Virus record (IMG/VR): IMGVR_UViG_3300043775_002552
Coordinates: 1-64,000 of that record
Length of the DNA stretch: 64,000 nt
From: a virus
Direction: 5' to 3' (one strand)
Shown one piece after another: positions 1 to 7,998 of the stretch (position 1 is the first letter of the stretch; every line of letters begins with the position of its first letter). The notes below the pieces were generated by a model. The model was not told the origin of the DNA, ran no database searches, and saw nothing but the letters and a program-made list of their open reading frames with translations. The position numbers and the translations under genes were made by a program.

Positions 1-163
1 CAGGTCTAAATGAACGTATCGGATATGTAGTTAGCCTTGAAACATCTTCAAGAGTATCTGCTGATGCTTCATTGTCTACATACATCGGAAGTGTAGACAC
101 AGGTCTAAATGAACGTATCGGATATGAAGTTAGCCTTGAAACATCTTCAAGAGTATCTGCTGA
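1..163 (+). repeat. 99-bp-period near-identical tandem duplication in fibre gene
   Basis: Positions 1-64 and 100-163 are identical except for one base (T at 28, A at 127, giving Val versus Glu). The period of 99 bp equals 33 codons, so the reading frame is kept. The high identity suggests a recent duplication or ongoing repeat-number variation. The array may extend left of the window. Confidence 0.85.
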
Positions 164-1361
164 CTTGTCATTGACAAACGCTTTAGATTCTGAATCATCT
201 ATGAGAGTTGAAGGAGACCAATCTCTACAAAACCAAATTGACTTCATTACTTCAAACGTTGATCCAGCTGCTTTAGATTCATTAACTGAAATCGTTAGTG
301 CATTCCAAACTGCCGATGGAGACATCAACAACGCTATCACTACATTGGCTGACGCAGCAGCGGCTTCATTGTCTGCTGAGGTTGTACGTGCTGAAAGTGC
401 TGAAGCATCTTTAGCTTCTGATTTGTCATCTGAAGCATCTGCAAGAATTGCAGACGTTGATGCTGAAGAATCACGTGCTATTGAAGCTGAAGGTTCAATA
501 GTGGATAGAGTTTCTGCAGACCTTAAAGGTGAAATTAATGCTAGACATAGTGCAGATTATTCATTAGAACAATTAATTTCTTCTGAAGTATCTCGTGCTG
601 AAGAAGCTGAAGCTTCATTGGCTACAGAATTGTCTTACGAAGTTTCTTACTTGATATCTAACACAGACTTGACAGCAATCGATTCATTCGCTGAGGTATC
701 TGATGCTGTTGTTGCTGGTAACGAATCATTGTCAACTGAAATATCTTCACAAGTTGAGTCACTTACATCTGTTGACACTTCATTGGAAGCTCAATTGTCT
801 TCTGACATTGATAGTTTAGCTGATGTTGATAACGCAACAATTAGCCTTGATACAGCAACAAACACTATCAAGTTGAAACAAGAGATCGCTGCTCCTGATT
901 CAGGAATGTATACATTCAACAGTAATGTTGAAGTTAGTGATACATTAACTGTTGGTGGTGTTGACGTGATGGCTGAGATTTCTTCTGAAATTTCTGCAAG
1001 AATCGCTGGTGATGAGTCATTGGAAGTTGCATTGTCAACTGAAGTATCTTACTTGTTAGCTAACACAGACCTTACAGCAATCGATTCATTCGCTGAAGTA
1101 TCTAATGAGCTTTCAGTTCAAACTGAAAACTTTGAAACTATTTACTACAGGAAAGCTTCTTTCAGTGGTGATATTGATGGAATAAATTCATCATATACGT
1201 TGTCTGAGGCTGTTAGATTTAGATCTGAGAATGTTTACTTGAATGGTCTATTGCAAGAAGAAAATGTAGATTACACTATTACTGGACCTAATGGTGACAT
1301 AGTTACATTTACTTCTGCTCCTGAAACAGGTGACAAAGTAGTGATCTACGGAGTATATTAA
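1..1361 (+). CDS. Tail fibre-like coiled-coil repeat protein, 5' truncated by window edge
   Basis: The reading frame is open from the first full codon at position 3 and continues without a stop to TAA at 1359-1361, so the gene starts left of the window; the TTG at 72 is only an internal codon. The protein is built of short Ala/Ser/Glu-rich heptad-like units (LSSEASARIADVDAEESRA and similar), which predict a long trimeric coiled coil as in phage fibres. Interspersed are two copies of a NTDLTAIDSFAEVS module and one DPAALDSLTEIV module. The C-terminus (about the last 70 residues) is a compact domain of the pattern ENVYLNGLLQ...DYTI...FTSAPETGDKVVIYGVY. The same modules and C-terminal domain recur in the gene at 9186-11129, so the two are paralogues. 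Receptor-binding fibre or whisker is inferred from architecture; the exact role is unknown. Confidence 0.7.
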   Translation, partial: GLNERIGYVVSLETSSRVSADASLSTYIGSVDTGLNERIGYEVSLETSSRVSADLSLTNALDSESSMRVEGDQSLQNQIDFITSNVDPAALDSLTEIVSAFQTADGDINNAITTLADAAAASLSAEVVRAESAEASLASDLSSEASARIADVDAEESRAIEAEGSIVDRVSADLKGEINARHSADYSLEQLISSEVSRAEEAEASLATELSYEVSYLISNTDLTAIDSFAEVSDAVVAGNESLSTEISSQVESLTSVDTSLEAQLSSDIDSLADVDNATISLDTATNTIKLKQEIAAPDSGMYTFNSNVEVSDTLTVGGVDVMAEISSEISARIAGDESLEVALSTEVSYLLANTDLTAIDSFAEVSNELSVQTENFETIYYRKASFSGDIDGINSSYTLSEAVRFRSENVYLNGLLQEENVDYTITGPNGDIVTFTSAPETGDKVVIYGVY

Positions 1362-1378
1362 TTCCATAGATTAAACAC

Positions 1379-1419
1379 AAGATAAAGGGAGGATGAAATA
1401 CTCCTCCCAATATCTAAAA
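1379..1419 (+). repeat. 41-nt stem-loop element, copy 1
   Basis: The element contains GGGAGGA (1387-1393) and TCCTCCC (1402-1408), with an outer AGATA/TATCT pair separated by an AA/AA internal loop. It lies just downstream of the fibre stop. An identical 41-nt copy follows the next gene (5924-5964). There is no T-run after the stem, so it may be an RNA-processing or stability element, or the stem of an unusual terminator. Confidence 0.7.
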
Positions 1420-1426
1420 TAAAATT

Positions 1427-1457
1427 ACATCAAGGGGGACGCTCCTTGATGTTTTTT
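1427..1457 (+). terminator. Rho-independent terminator after fibre gene
   Basis: ACATCAAGG (1427-1435) pairs with CCTTGATGT (1444-1452) and is followed by a six-T run (1452-1457). It separates the fibre gene from the LRR gene. Confidence 0.8.
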
Positions 1458-1501
1458 AAATAATTATAATAAAAATTAAACGTTTAAAAAATTAAAAAAT
1501 T

Positions 1502-4500
1502 ATGGCAACATTTATAACATCCAAAGCAGTTGGAGAAACAATGATCATCAATGTTCAAACATCAACAACATATTGGAAATATAACCACAACGGAACAGAT
1601 TCAAGTGTATTCTCTGATGGAAATCAAACAATCACAGTAGCAAACGCAAATGGTGAATTTACACTTATTCCATGTTTAGCAGATGGAACTCCAAGTGGAG
1701 ATATAACTTCTTTAGGTTTATCTGGCGATAAAGAATCATCAAACCAAATCACATCATTTGATGGAACAGGTTTAACGAGTTTAACTGGTTTACATTTAAT
1801 GAACAGCCAATTAACATCATTTGATGGTACAGGTTTAACAAGTTTAACTTATTTAAATTTACGAAATAACCAATTAACTTCATTTGATGGTACAGGTTTA
1901 ACAAGTTTACATACTTTAGGTTTAGGTAATAACCAACTAACTTCATTTGACGGAACAGATTTAACATCATTACAACAGTTATCATTAGCCAACAACCTTT
2001 TAACATCACTTGATGTTTCTCCAATGTCTTTGTTGAAAAACCTACATTTGGCGGATCCTTATGGTTTACAAGGTAACCCAATGACAGCGGCAGCCAATGA
2101 CACTATCATGTCCCAATTTGTCACAAATGGATTAACAAACGGTACTTTTTCAACAGACAATGGTAGAACATCTGATGGAACAGCAGACTATAATACATTG
2201 ATTGCTGAAGGTTGGAACTTAGTTGGACTTGAATTGGTTGAAGAAACGACCACAACAACAACTGAAGCTCCGACAACAACTACAACAACAACTGTAGCAC
2301 CATCAAACCCAACATTTATAACGTCCAAAGCAGTTGGACAATCCTTACCAGGGACCTATGCTGTAACCACTTCAGGATATTGGAAAGCCTACCATAATGG
2401 GACATACTCAAGTATTCACCCTAGTGGACAAAAAAGAAATCTTCCAATCACTAACGCTAACGGGGAATTTACACTTGTAGCTTGTGATGTTAATGGGGAT
2501 ATAACAGGAAATATTACAGCAATTGCTTCAAGACTAAACCAAATTATTTCATTTGACGGAACTGGTTTAACTTCATTAACTTCTTTAGATTTAATGAATA
2601 ACCAATTAACATCATTTGATGGGGCAGGTTTAACAAGTTTAAATATTTTAAAATTAAATGGTAACCCACTTACATCATTCATTGGTGGAGATATGGGATT
2701 AATTACTCAATTGAATTTCCCAAGTTGGGGAATTACAACCCTAACTTCATTTGATGGAACAGGTTTAACAAGTTTAACTACTTTAAGTTTAGGAAATAAC
2801 CAATTAACTTCATTTGACGGAACTGATTTATCTAGTTTAACTACTTTAGAATTAACTAATAACCAATTAACCTCATTTGATCCAACAGGTTTAGATGTTC
2901 TTCAATATTTGTATGTTAATGGTAACCTATTAACCCCAACAATCAACAATTCACTACTAGCAAAACTAGCAGCAAACGAATTAGCAAATACATGGGGGTA
3001 TGGTGAATTTTACACAACAGGAGGAAGAACATCTGCTGGTACAACAGACTATGATTATTTGATAGCAAATGGATGGTTCTTGGTTGGTCTTGAATTGGTT
3101 GAAGAAACGACCACAACAACAACAACAACTGCAGCACCATCAAACCCAACATTTATTACATCTTATAATATATTCGGAGAACCTATATTTCAAATCCAAA
3201 CCTCAACAGGATATTGGAAATTTACAGAAAATGGAACACCTGGAACAATTGGCGGAAACGCATCTGGGGGACCTACACCACCAATGGCAGGTGTATTCAT
3301 TGCAAATGGAACAACTACTCAATTTATTGAACTTCAAATTGCTAATTCTGAAATTGAATTATTTTCATGTGATGAATTTGGTAACACATCAGGAAATATT
3401 CAAACATTAACTTTATCAAGTTGCAATATCACTTCATTTTCTGGAACTGGTTTAACAAGTTTAACTGGTTTGTATTTAGGTGATAACCAATTAACTTCAT
3501 TTGATGGAACAGGTTTAACAAGTTTAACTGAGTTAAATTTAGGTAATAACCAATTAACATCATTTGATGGAACTGATTTAACAAGTTTAACTTTTTTAAA
3601 TTTAAATGATAACCAATTAACATCATTTGATGGAACTGGTTTAACAAGTTTAACTGAATTATATTTACAAAATAACCAATTAACTTCATTTGATGGGACA
3701 GGACTATCTGGTTTAACTGAGTTGTATTTAGGGAGTAACCAATTAACATCATTTGACGGAACTGGTTTATCTGGTTTAACTTATTTGTATTTAGATTCCA
3801 ATCAATTAACTTCATTTGATGGGACAGGATTATCTAATTTAAGTGCATTAGTTTTAAATGACAACCCTCTAACCGCTTTTGATGGAACAGGATTATCTAG
3901 CTTAACTAATTTACAACTTATAGGTGGTAAGGACGGAGTATCTGTTTTAACCTCTGTTACTAATCTACCAACTAGTTTAACTACTTTAGAATTGTCTTCT
4001 AACCAACTAAGTACGTTTGATGGATCAGATTTAATAAATTTAACTAGTTTGTATTTAGGAGGCAACCAATTAACATCATTTGACGGAACTGATTTAACAA
4101 GTTTAACTATGTTAAATTTAGGTTATAACCAATTAACTTCATTAAGTGGATTTATTTTTCCAACAAGTTTAACTCAATTGAATTTATATAATAACCAATT
4201 AACTTCATTTGATGGTACAGGTTTAACAAGTTTAAATTATTTATATTTACAAAACAACCAAATTACTTCATTTGATGGAACAGGTTTAACAAGTTTAACC
4301 CAATTAATATTAGTAAACAACCTTTTAACATCAATTGATGTTTCTCCAATGGTTGCTTTAACTAGTCTATTTTTAGCTGATGTATACGGACTCAATGGTA
4401 ACCCAATGACAGCAACTGCTAACAATACTATTTTAGCGGCATTAGTTGCTAAGGGTGTTTCTGGTGGTAACTTTGCAACGTCTGGTGGTAGAACATCCGC

Positions 4501-5920
4501 TGGAACAGCAAACTATGATACATTGAATGCTGATGGATGGAAATTATATGGTCTTGATCTAACAACACCACCACCATCAGGAAATGGTAAATTAAGAATC
4601 AAAGGTGTTAATAGTGGTGGAGGAACGACAACCACAACAACTGTACCAACGTTTAATTTAACATTTGAAAACGGATTATCTGATCAATTGGTTGTATTAA
4701 GTTATTTCACATTAGATAATGGTGGTGGTCATCATTTTAAACCTAGAAGAGGTCCTGGTGGTCATTTTGGACCATCAATCACCGAATACGGATCAATGGT
4801 AACAGACGAAAATGGACAAGTTGTATTTAACGGTTTACCAAATGATGGATCTAACTGGAAAATAGATGTTTATAACACATCACTTCAAGACGGAACGGTA
4901 GTTTATACTACTGTGTTAGCATTAGAACCTTATGGACCTCAATTACATGAGGATACAACACTCACTAGAAATTTCTATAATGTTGATTTCTTAAATCAAG
5001 ATGATAGTGGTATCCTAAGTGGTAAAGATGTTGATATTTATTATATTCCAAAATCATTATTAACTATGGATGTCGATATATTCCCAATTCTAATGTTTAG
5101 TGGAACTACAGACGTTAATGGTACAATTAATACGTCTTTAAGTGATGGTTCTTATATTATCAGAACTTATGAAGATAATGGTGACCTATCTTGGGGTCAA
5201 CGTTTTTATGTTGAAGGTGGTACCGTTTCAATTTATAGACCATTATCTACAGATGTTGAAATTGTTGTTAACAACTTAGCAACAACGATTTGGAATAATA
5301 TGGTTCCAACAAATAACTCACCTGTAGAAGGTATAGATATTTATTATTATGATAATAGTTTTGAAGTTTATTCTTTTGACCCATCACAACCAATTGGAAA
5401 TAATAGTTTCCAATTTGGAAATAATAATTCCCAAGTCATCCCACCTTTAACACTTCTAGGTCAAACTGACTCAAATGGACAATTATCAACAAACGGAACA
5501 CCTGTATCAATTGAATCGGGTTATATCGGTGTTGTTTGGGGATCAACTGATTCAGAAGGTAGACTATATGGTACCGGTAGAACAGAATCATTAATTAATG
5601 ATTTAGGTGTTAATGGTAACGGGGTTAAAACAATTACACTAGATACCGATATTAACATTCGATGGGCCGAATGGCGTCCAGTAATCAACTTAAGTGGTAA
5701 AAGTGTGATATTGTCAAGATTTAATGGAAGTGAATGGGTACCTTTTGACTCATATACATCCATCGCTGATAACACCAATACTTCCTTTGGTTATTTAACT
5801 GGTGGTGTTGAGTATAAACTTGAAGTTTATAACACACAAACAACTGGTGATATAGGTTACAGTGAAACTTGGACTCCGACTTGGGGTGAAAGTAAAACAA
5901 CCAATGTTACTTTAAGTTAA
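1502..5920 (+). CDS. Giant leucine-rich-repeat adhesin-like protein with Thr-rich linkers
   Basis: This 1472-aa protein has three similar modules. Each starts with a short FITS...YWK...G domain and continues into tandem 21-residue leucine-rich repeats of the type LTSFDGTGLTSLTELNLGNNQ. I count roughly 5, 6 and 15 units in modules 1, 2 and 3. The modules are joined by Thr-rich linkers near residues 247-267 and 534-545 (TTTTTTEAP, TTTTTTTVAP); a third Thr/Gly linker near 1040 leads to a C-terminal part of beta-rich, Gly/Asn/Asp-rich repeats (about 1045-1472) resembling Ig-like or CNA-B/carboxypeptidase-regulatory folds. LRRs are binding scaffolds. Position between two fibre paralogues suggests a surface-exposed receptor-binding or decoration protein, which is inference. 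The ATG at 1502 follows an A-rich leader with no Shine-Dalgarno. No signal peptide or membrane anchor is visible, so secretion by the host is not indicated. Confidence 0.75.
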   Translation: MATFITSKAVGETMIINVQTSTTYWKYNHNGTDSSVFSDGNQTITVANANGEFTLIPCLADGTPSGDITSLGLSGDKESSNQITSFDGTGLTSLTGLHLMNSQLTSFDGTGLTSLTYLNLRNNQLTSFDGTGLTSLHTLGLGNNQLTSFDGTDLTSLQQLSLANNLLTSLDVSPMSLLKNLHLADPYGLQGNPMTAAANDTIMSQFVTNGLTNGTFSTDNGRTSDGTADYNTLIAEGWNLVGLELVEETTTTTTEAPTTTTTTTVAPSNPTFITSKAVGQSLPGTYAVTTSGYWKAYHNGTYSSIHPSGQKRNLPITNANGEFTLVACDVNGDITGNITAIASRLNQIISFDGTGLTSLTSLDLMNNQLTSFDGAGLTSLNILKLNGNPLTSFIGGDMGLITQLNFPSWGITTLTSFDGTGLTSLTTLSLGNNQLTSFDGTDLSSLTTLELTNNQLTSFDPTGLDVLQYLYVNGNLLTPTINNSLLAKLAANELANTWGYGEFYTTGGRTSAGTTDYDYLIANGWFLVGLELVEETTTTTTTTAAPSNPTFITSYNIFGEPIFQIQTSTGYWKFTENGTPGTIGGNASGGPTPPMAGVFIANGTTTQFIELQIANSEIELFSCDEFGNTSGNIQTLTLSSCNITSFSGTGLTSLTGLYLGDNQLTSFDGTGLTSLTELNLGNNQLTSFDGTDLTSLTFLNLNDNQLTSFDGTGLTSLTELYLQNNQLTSFDGTGLSGLTELYLGSNQLTSFDGTGLSGLTYLYLDSNQLTSFDGTGLSNLSALVLNDNPLTAFDGTGLSSLTNLQLIGGKDGVSVLTSVTNLPTSLTTLELSSNQLSTFDGSDLINLTSLYLGGNQLTSFDGTDLTSLTMLNLGYNQLTSLSGFIFPTSLTQLNLYNNQLTSFDGTGLTSLNYLYLQNNQITSFDGTGLTSLTQLILVNNLLTSIDVSPMVALTSLFLADVYGLNGNPMTATANNTILAALVAKGVSGGNFATSGGRTSAGTANYDTLNADGWKLYGLDLTTPPPSGNGKLRIKGVNSGGGTTTTTTVPTFNLTFENGLSDQLVVLSYFTLDNGGGHHFKPRRGPGGHFGPSITEYGSMVTDENGQVVFNGLPNDGSNWKIDVYNTSLQDGTVVYTTVLALEPYGPQLHEDTTLTRNFYNVDFLNQDDSGILSGKDVDIYYIPKSLLTMDVDIFPILMFSGTTDVNGTINTSLSDGSYIIRTYEDNGDLSWGQRFYVEGGTVSIYRPLSTDVEIVVNNLATTIWNNMVPTNNSPVEGIDIYYYDNSFEVYSFDPSQPIGNNSFQFGNNNSQVIPPLTLLGQTDSNGQLSTNGTPVSIESGYIGVVWGSTDSEGRLYGTGRTESLINDLGVNGNGVKTITLDTDINIRWAEWRPVINLSGKSVILSRFNGSEWVPFDSYTSIADNTNTSFGYLTGGVEYKLEVYNTQTTGDIGYSETWTPTWGESKTTNVTLS
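1747..4390 (+). repeat. 63-bp LRR-coding repeat arrays
   Basis: Degenerate 63-bp units (21 codons) occur in three blocks (about 1750-2040, 2540-2930 and 3425-4350), with a recurring core of AACCAATTAACTTCATTTGA. Many units are nearly identical at the DNA level, so unequal recombination between them is likely. Confidence 0.85.
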
Positions 5921-5923
5921 TTA

Positions 5924-5964
5924 AAGATAAAGGGAGGATGAAATACTCCTCCCAATATCTAAAA
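5924..5964 (+). repeat. 41-nt stem-loop element, copy 2
   Basis: Perfect copy of the element at 1379-1419, again directly after the stop codon of a large surface-protein gene and 10 nt before the next ATG. See the finding on this repeat. Confidence 0.7.
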
Positions 5965-5974
5965 CAAAAAACTG

Positions 5975-6589
5975 ATGGAAATTAAAGTCTTAAATCTTAA
6001 AACAGAAAAAAGAAGAAGAGAGTATATGGAGTCCCAATTATCAGGGACTCCACACTCCTTCTTTTATGCTTTATCTCCAAATGATATAGATGAAAAATTA
6101 TTTGAAAATAAACCTCATCTATTATCAAAAGAAGCGGTAGCAACATTTGAATCACATAGAAAAATAATTGGATCTTGTGGTGATGAACCTATGTTAGTAT
6201 TAGAAGATGATTCTACCCCATTTAAACCTGATTTTATGGAAAAAATAGAAGAACTTTTAAAAACAGAACATAAATGGGACATTATGATACTTGGATACTT
6301 CCCCGATTATAGAAAACTTGAAAGAAAAGACATATGTGATAAATTTGATAAACTATATAAGTTTATTGGAATGCATGCTTATATCATAAACCCATTAAGT
6401 GTTGATAAAATATTATCTCAACTCGGAGAACCAAATGTACACGTTGATTACAGAATCTCCGAACTAATTGAAGAAGATAAAATCATTGGTATATTCTCTA
6501 AAATAAACATTTTTAGACAAAACAACTGGGACTTTAAAACCCAAATACCTAAAGCAAGAGACATTATAAAGAATGAGGAAAATAAATAA
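5975..6589 (+). CDS. Glycosyltransferase family 25-type (LPS-type) glycosyltransferase
   Basis: 204 aa. The N-terminus VLNLKTEKRRREYM matches the GT25 start, where a strand is followed by basic residues. It is followed by SHRKIIGSCGDEPMLVLEDD, the family pattern of S/H-x-x-hhh and an acidic E-D-D (about residues 70-90), and by GMHAYIINPLSVDKIL further on. GT25 enzymes transfer galactose or related sugars in LPS or to collagen-like proteins. The gene follows the LRR gene and overlaps the next gene by 17 nt, so it is probably co-transcribed with the sulfotransferases. It likely modifies a phage or host surface glycan; the substrate is not deducible. Confidence 0.8.
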   Translation: MEIKVLNLKTEKRRREYMESQLSGTPHSFFYALSPNDIDEKLFENKPHLLSKEAVATFESHRKIIGSCGDEPMLVLEDDSTPFKPDFMEKIEELLKTEHKWDIMILGYFPDYRKLERKDICDKFDKLYKFIGMHAYIINPLSVDKILSQLGEPNVHVDYRISELIEEDKIIGIFSKINIFRQNNWDFKTQIPKARDIIKNEENK

Positions 6590-7139
6590 AATATTTCAAA
6601 TAGGGTTTAACAAGTGTGGAACCGTATCCCTTTACCATTTTTTTGAAGATAACGGGTTAAAACCAATTCATTGGGATATGGGTATGTTAGCAACCACAAT
6701 TAAATATAACCATAATAACAATCTACCTCTTTTAAAAGGATATGAAAAATATGATGTTTTTACAGACATGGAAAATGTCCATCAAAACCTATATATCCAC
6801 CTTACACACTATAAAGAACTAGACAAACAATATCCAAACTCCAAATTTATTTTAAATCTAAGACCTATAGACAATTGGATCAAATCCAGAGTAAACCACC
6901 CAAATTATCTTAATGTATTTAAACAAATGACAGGATTTGATGAGGAAGGTGTTATAAACTTATGGAAAAAACAATGGTACGACCATATAGAATCGGTTAC
7001 AGACCATTTTAAAGATAGAGCAAATGATTTATTGGTCTTTGACATTGAAACAGAACAACATAAATTAGTTGAGTTTATTTCTCAATATATTGAATTAAAA
7101 TCAACAGACTACGGTCATCATAACAAAACTGAAAAATAA
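6573..7139 (+). CDS. Sulfotransferase family protein
   Basis: 188 aa. Residues 9-20 (QIGFNKCGTVSL) match the 5'-phosphosulfate-binding loop of PAPS-dependent sulfotransferases (G-x-x-K-C/S-G-T-x-S/T-L). RPIDNWIKSR near residue 96 matches the 3'-phosphate-binding RxxxxWxxS-type motif. It is shorter than many family members but both cofactor motifs are present. It overlaps the GT25 gene by 17 nt and the next sulfotransferase by 1 nt (TAATG), indicating translational coupling. Expected reaction: transfer of sulfate from PAPS to a carbohydrate hydroxyl, target unknown. Confidence 0.75.
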   Translation: MRKINKIFQIGFNKCGTVSLYHFFEDNGLKPIHWDMGMLATTIKYNHNNNLPLLKGYEKYDVFTDMENVHQNLYIHLTHYKELDKQYPNSKFILNLRPIDNWIKSRVNHPNYLNVFKQMTGFDEEGVINLWKKQWYDHIESVTDHFKDRANDLLVFDIETEQHKLVEFISQYIELKSTDYGHHNKTEK

Positions 7140-7792
7140 TGTTAGTATCTCATAAACACAAATTTATTTATATTAAAAGTATAAAGACTGCCGGAACAAG
7201 TACTGAAATATTTCTAGAACCTTACTGTGTGACCAATGTATTGGAGAGTCATGGAAGAGAAATGATTCAAACCAATGAAGGTATAATCGGAACTAGAATG
7301 AACCAACATCTAGCCGAAATTTCAGAATTCTATAACCATATGCCCCCATATAAAATAAAAAATAGCATAGGTGAAGAAACATTTAACTCTTATACTAAAA
7401 TAATCAACATCAGAAACCCATTTGATATGATGGTTAGTCATTACTATTTCAAACCAACATTTGATTTATATAGTAATAGTGAAATGTCTTTTGAAGATTA
7501 TTTGTTAAAAACAAATGTCGTTGAGGATCTATCCAAAAAATATAGAGACTTAATGTATATAGAAGATGAGTTTATAGTTGATGAAATTGTAAGATTTGAA
7601 AATTTAGAGGAAGATATTTTTAAACTATTAGACAAATTAGAGTTACCTTCCCCTAAAAGGGAATTGGGTGAGTATAAGAAAAATAAAAGAAGACCTGATA
7701 AAGATTGGAAGAAAATGTATTCAAACGAAACAAAAGAATTAGTTGAAAAACATTTTAAATTTTATATGGATCTATTTAACTATTCATTTTAA
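7139..7792 (+). CDS. Sulfotransferase (Sulfotransfer_2-like)
   Basis: 217 aa. HKHKFIYIKSIKTAGTSTEI (residues 5-24) carries the K-T-A-G-T-S phosphosulfate loop typical of carbohydrate sulfotransferases. INIRNPFDMMVSHYY near residue 90 is the 3'-phosphate motif (RNPxxRxxS-type). It starts at the TAATG overlap with the preceding sulfotransferase and ends in an overlapping TAATG with the DUF2061 gene. Two adjacent, clearly divergent sulfotransferases suggest two different acceptor positions rather than a simple duplication; that reading is inference. Confidence 0.8.
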   Translation: MLVSHKHKFIYIKSIKTAGTSTEIFLEPYCVTNVLESHGREMIQTNEGIIGTRMNQHLAEISEFYNHMPPYKIKNSIGEETFNSYTKIINIRNPFDMMVSHYYFKPTFDLYSNSEMSFEDYLLKTNVVEDLSKKYRDLMYIEDEFIVDEIVRFENLEEDIFKLLDKLELPSPKRELGEYKKNKRRPDKDWKKMYSNETKELVEKHFKFYMDLFNYSF

Positions 7793-7998
7793 TGAAAAAT
7801 AAAAAAGAATATACCTTTTTGAAATATACCTTAAAAACAATAAGTTATAGAGTAATGGGTACATTAATCACCTTCTTAACTGCAATGTCATTAAATATCC
7901 CATTTAAAATATCGGCAGTGTTAAGTTTAGGTGAATTGGTTATAAAACCTATATTTTATTTTTTACATGAGATGTTTTGGGATAAAAAATCATTTTGA
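7792..7998 (+). CDS. DUF2061 small membrane protein
   Basis: 68 aa. The pattern KYTLKTISYRVMGTLITF...GELVIKPIFYFLHEMFW matches DUF2061 (start with K-x-x-S/T-x-R, two hydrophobic segments, G-E-x-x-x-K, then Y/F-x-H-E-x-x-W). Two transmembrane helices are likely (about residues 18-36 and 38-58). DUF2061 genes are often found near sulfate-activation (cys) genes in bacteria as far as I recall, which would fit the two sulfotransferases just upstream. The gene starts at a 1-nt overlap with the upstream stop. Its last 43 nt overlap the 3' end of the convergent glycosyltransferase gene. Confidence 0.75.
   Translation: MKNKKEYTFLKYTLKTISYRVMGTLITFLTAMSLNIPFKISAVLSLGELVIKPIFYFLHEMFWDKKSF

Noticed and set aside
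69-74. TTG start of the first fibre gene at 72
   Set aside because: The frame stays open to the left edge and is in register with the 33-codon repeat, so 72 is internal.
1747-4390. CRISPR-like array of regularly spaced similar units
   Set aside because: Units are contiguous, in frame and translate to LRRs; there are no variable spacers of constant length and no cas genes.
1749-4425. Several minus-strand frames across the LRR gene
   Set aside because: Repetitive Asn/Leu/His-rich products are shadows of the 63-bp LRR repeats and lack independent starts or motifs.
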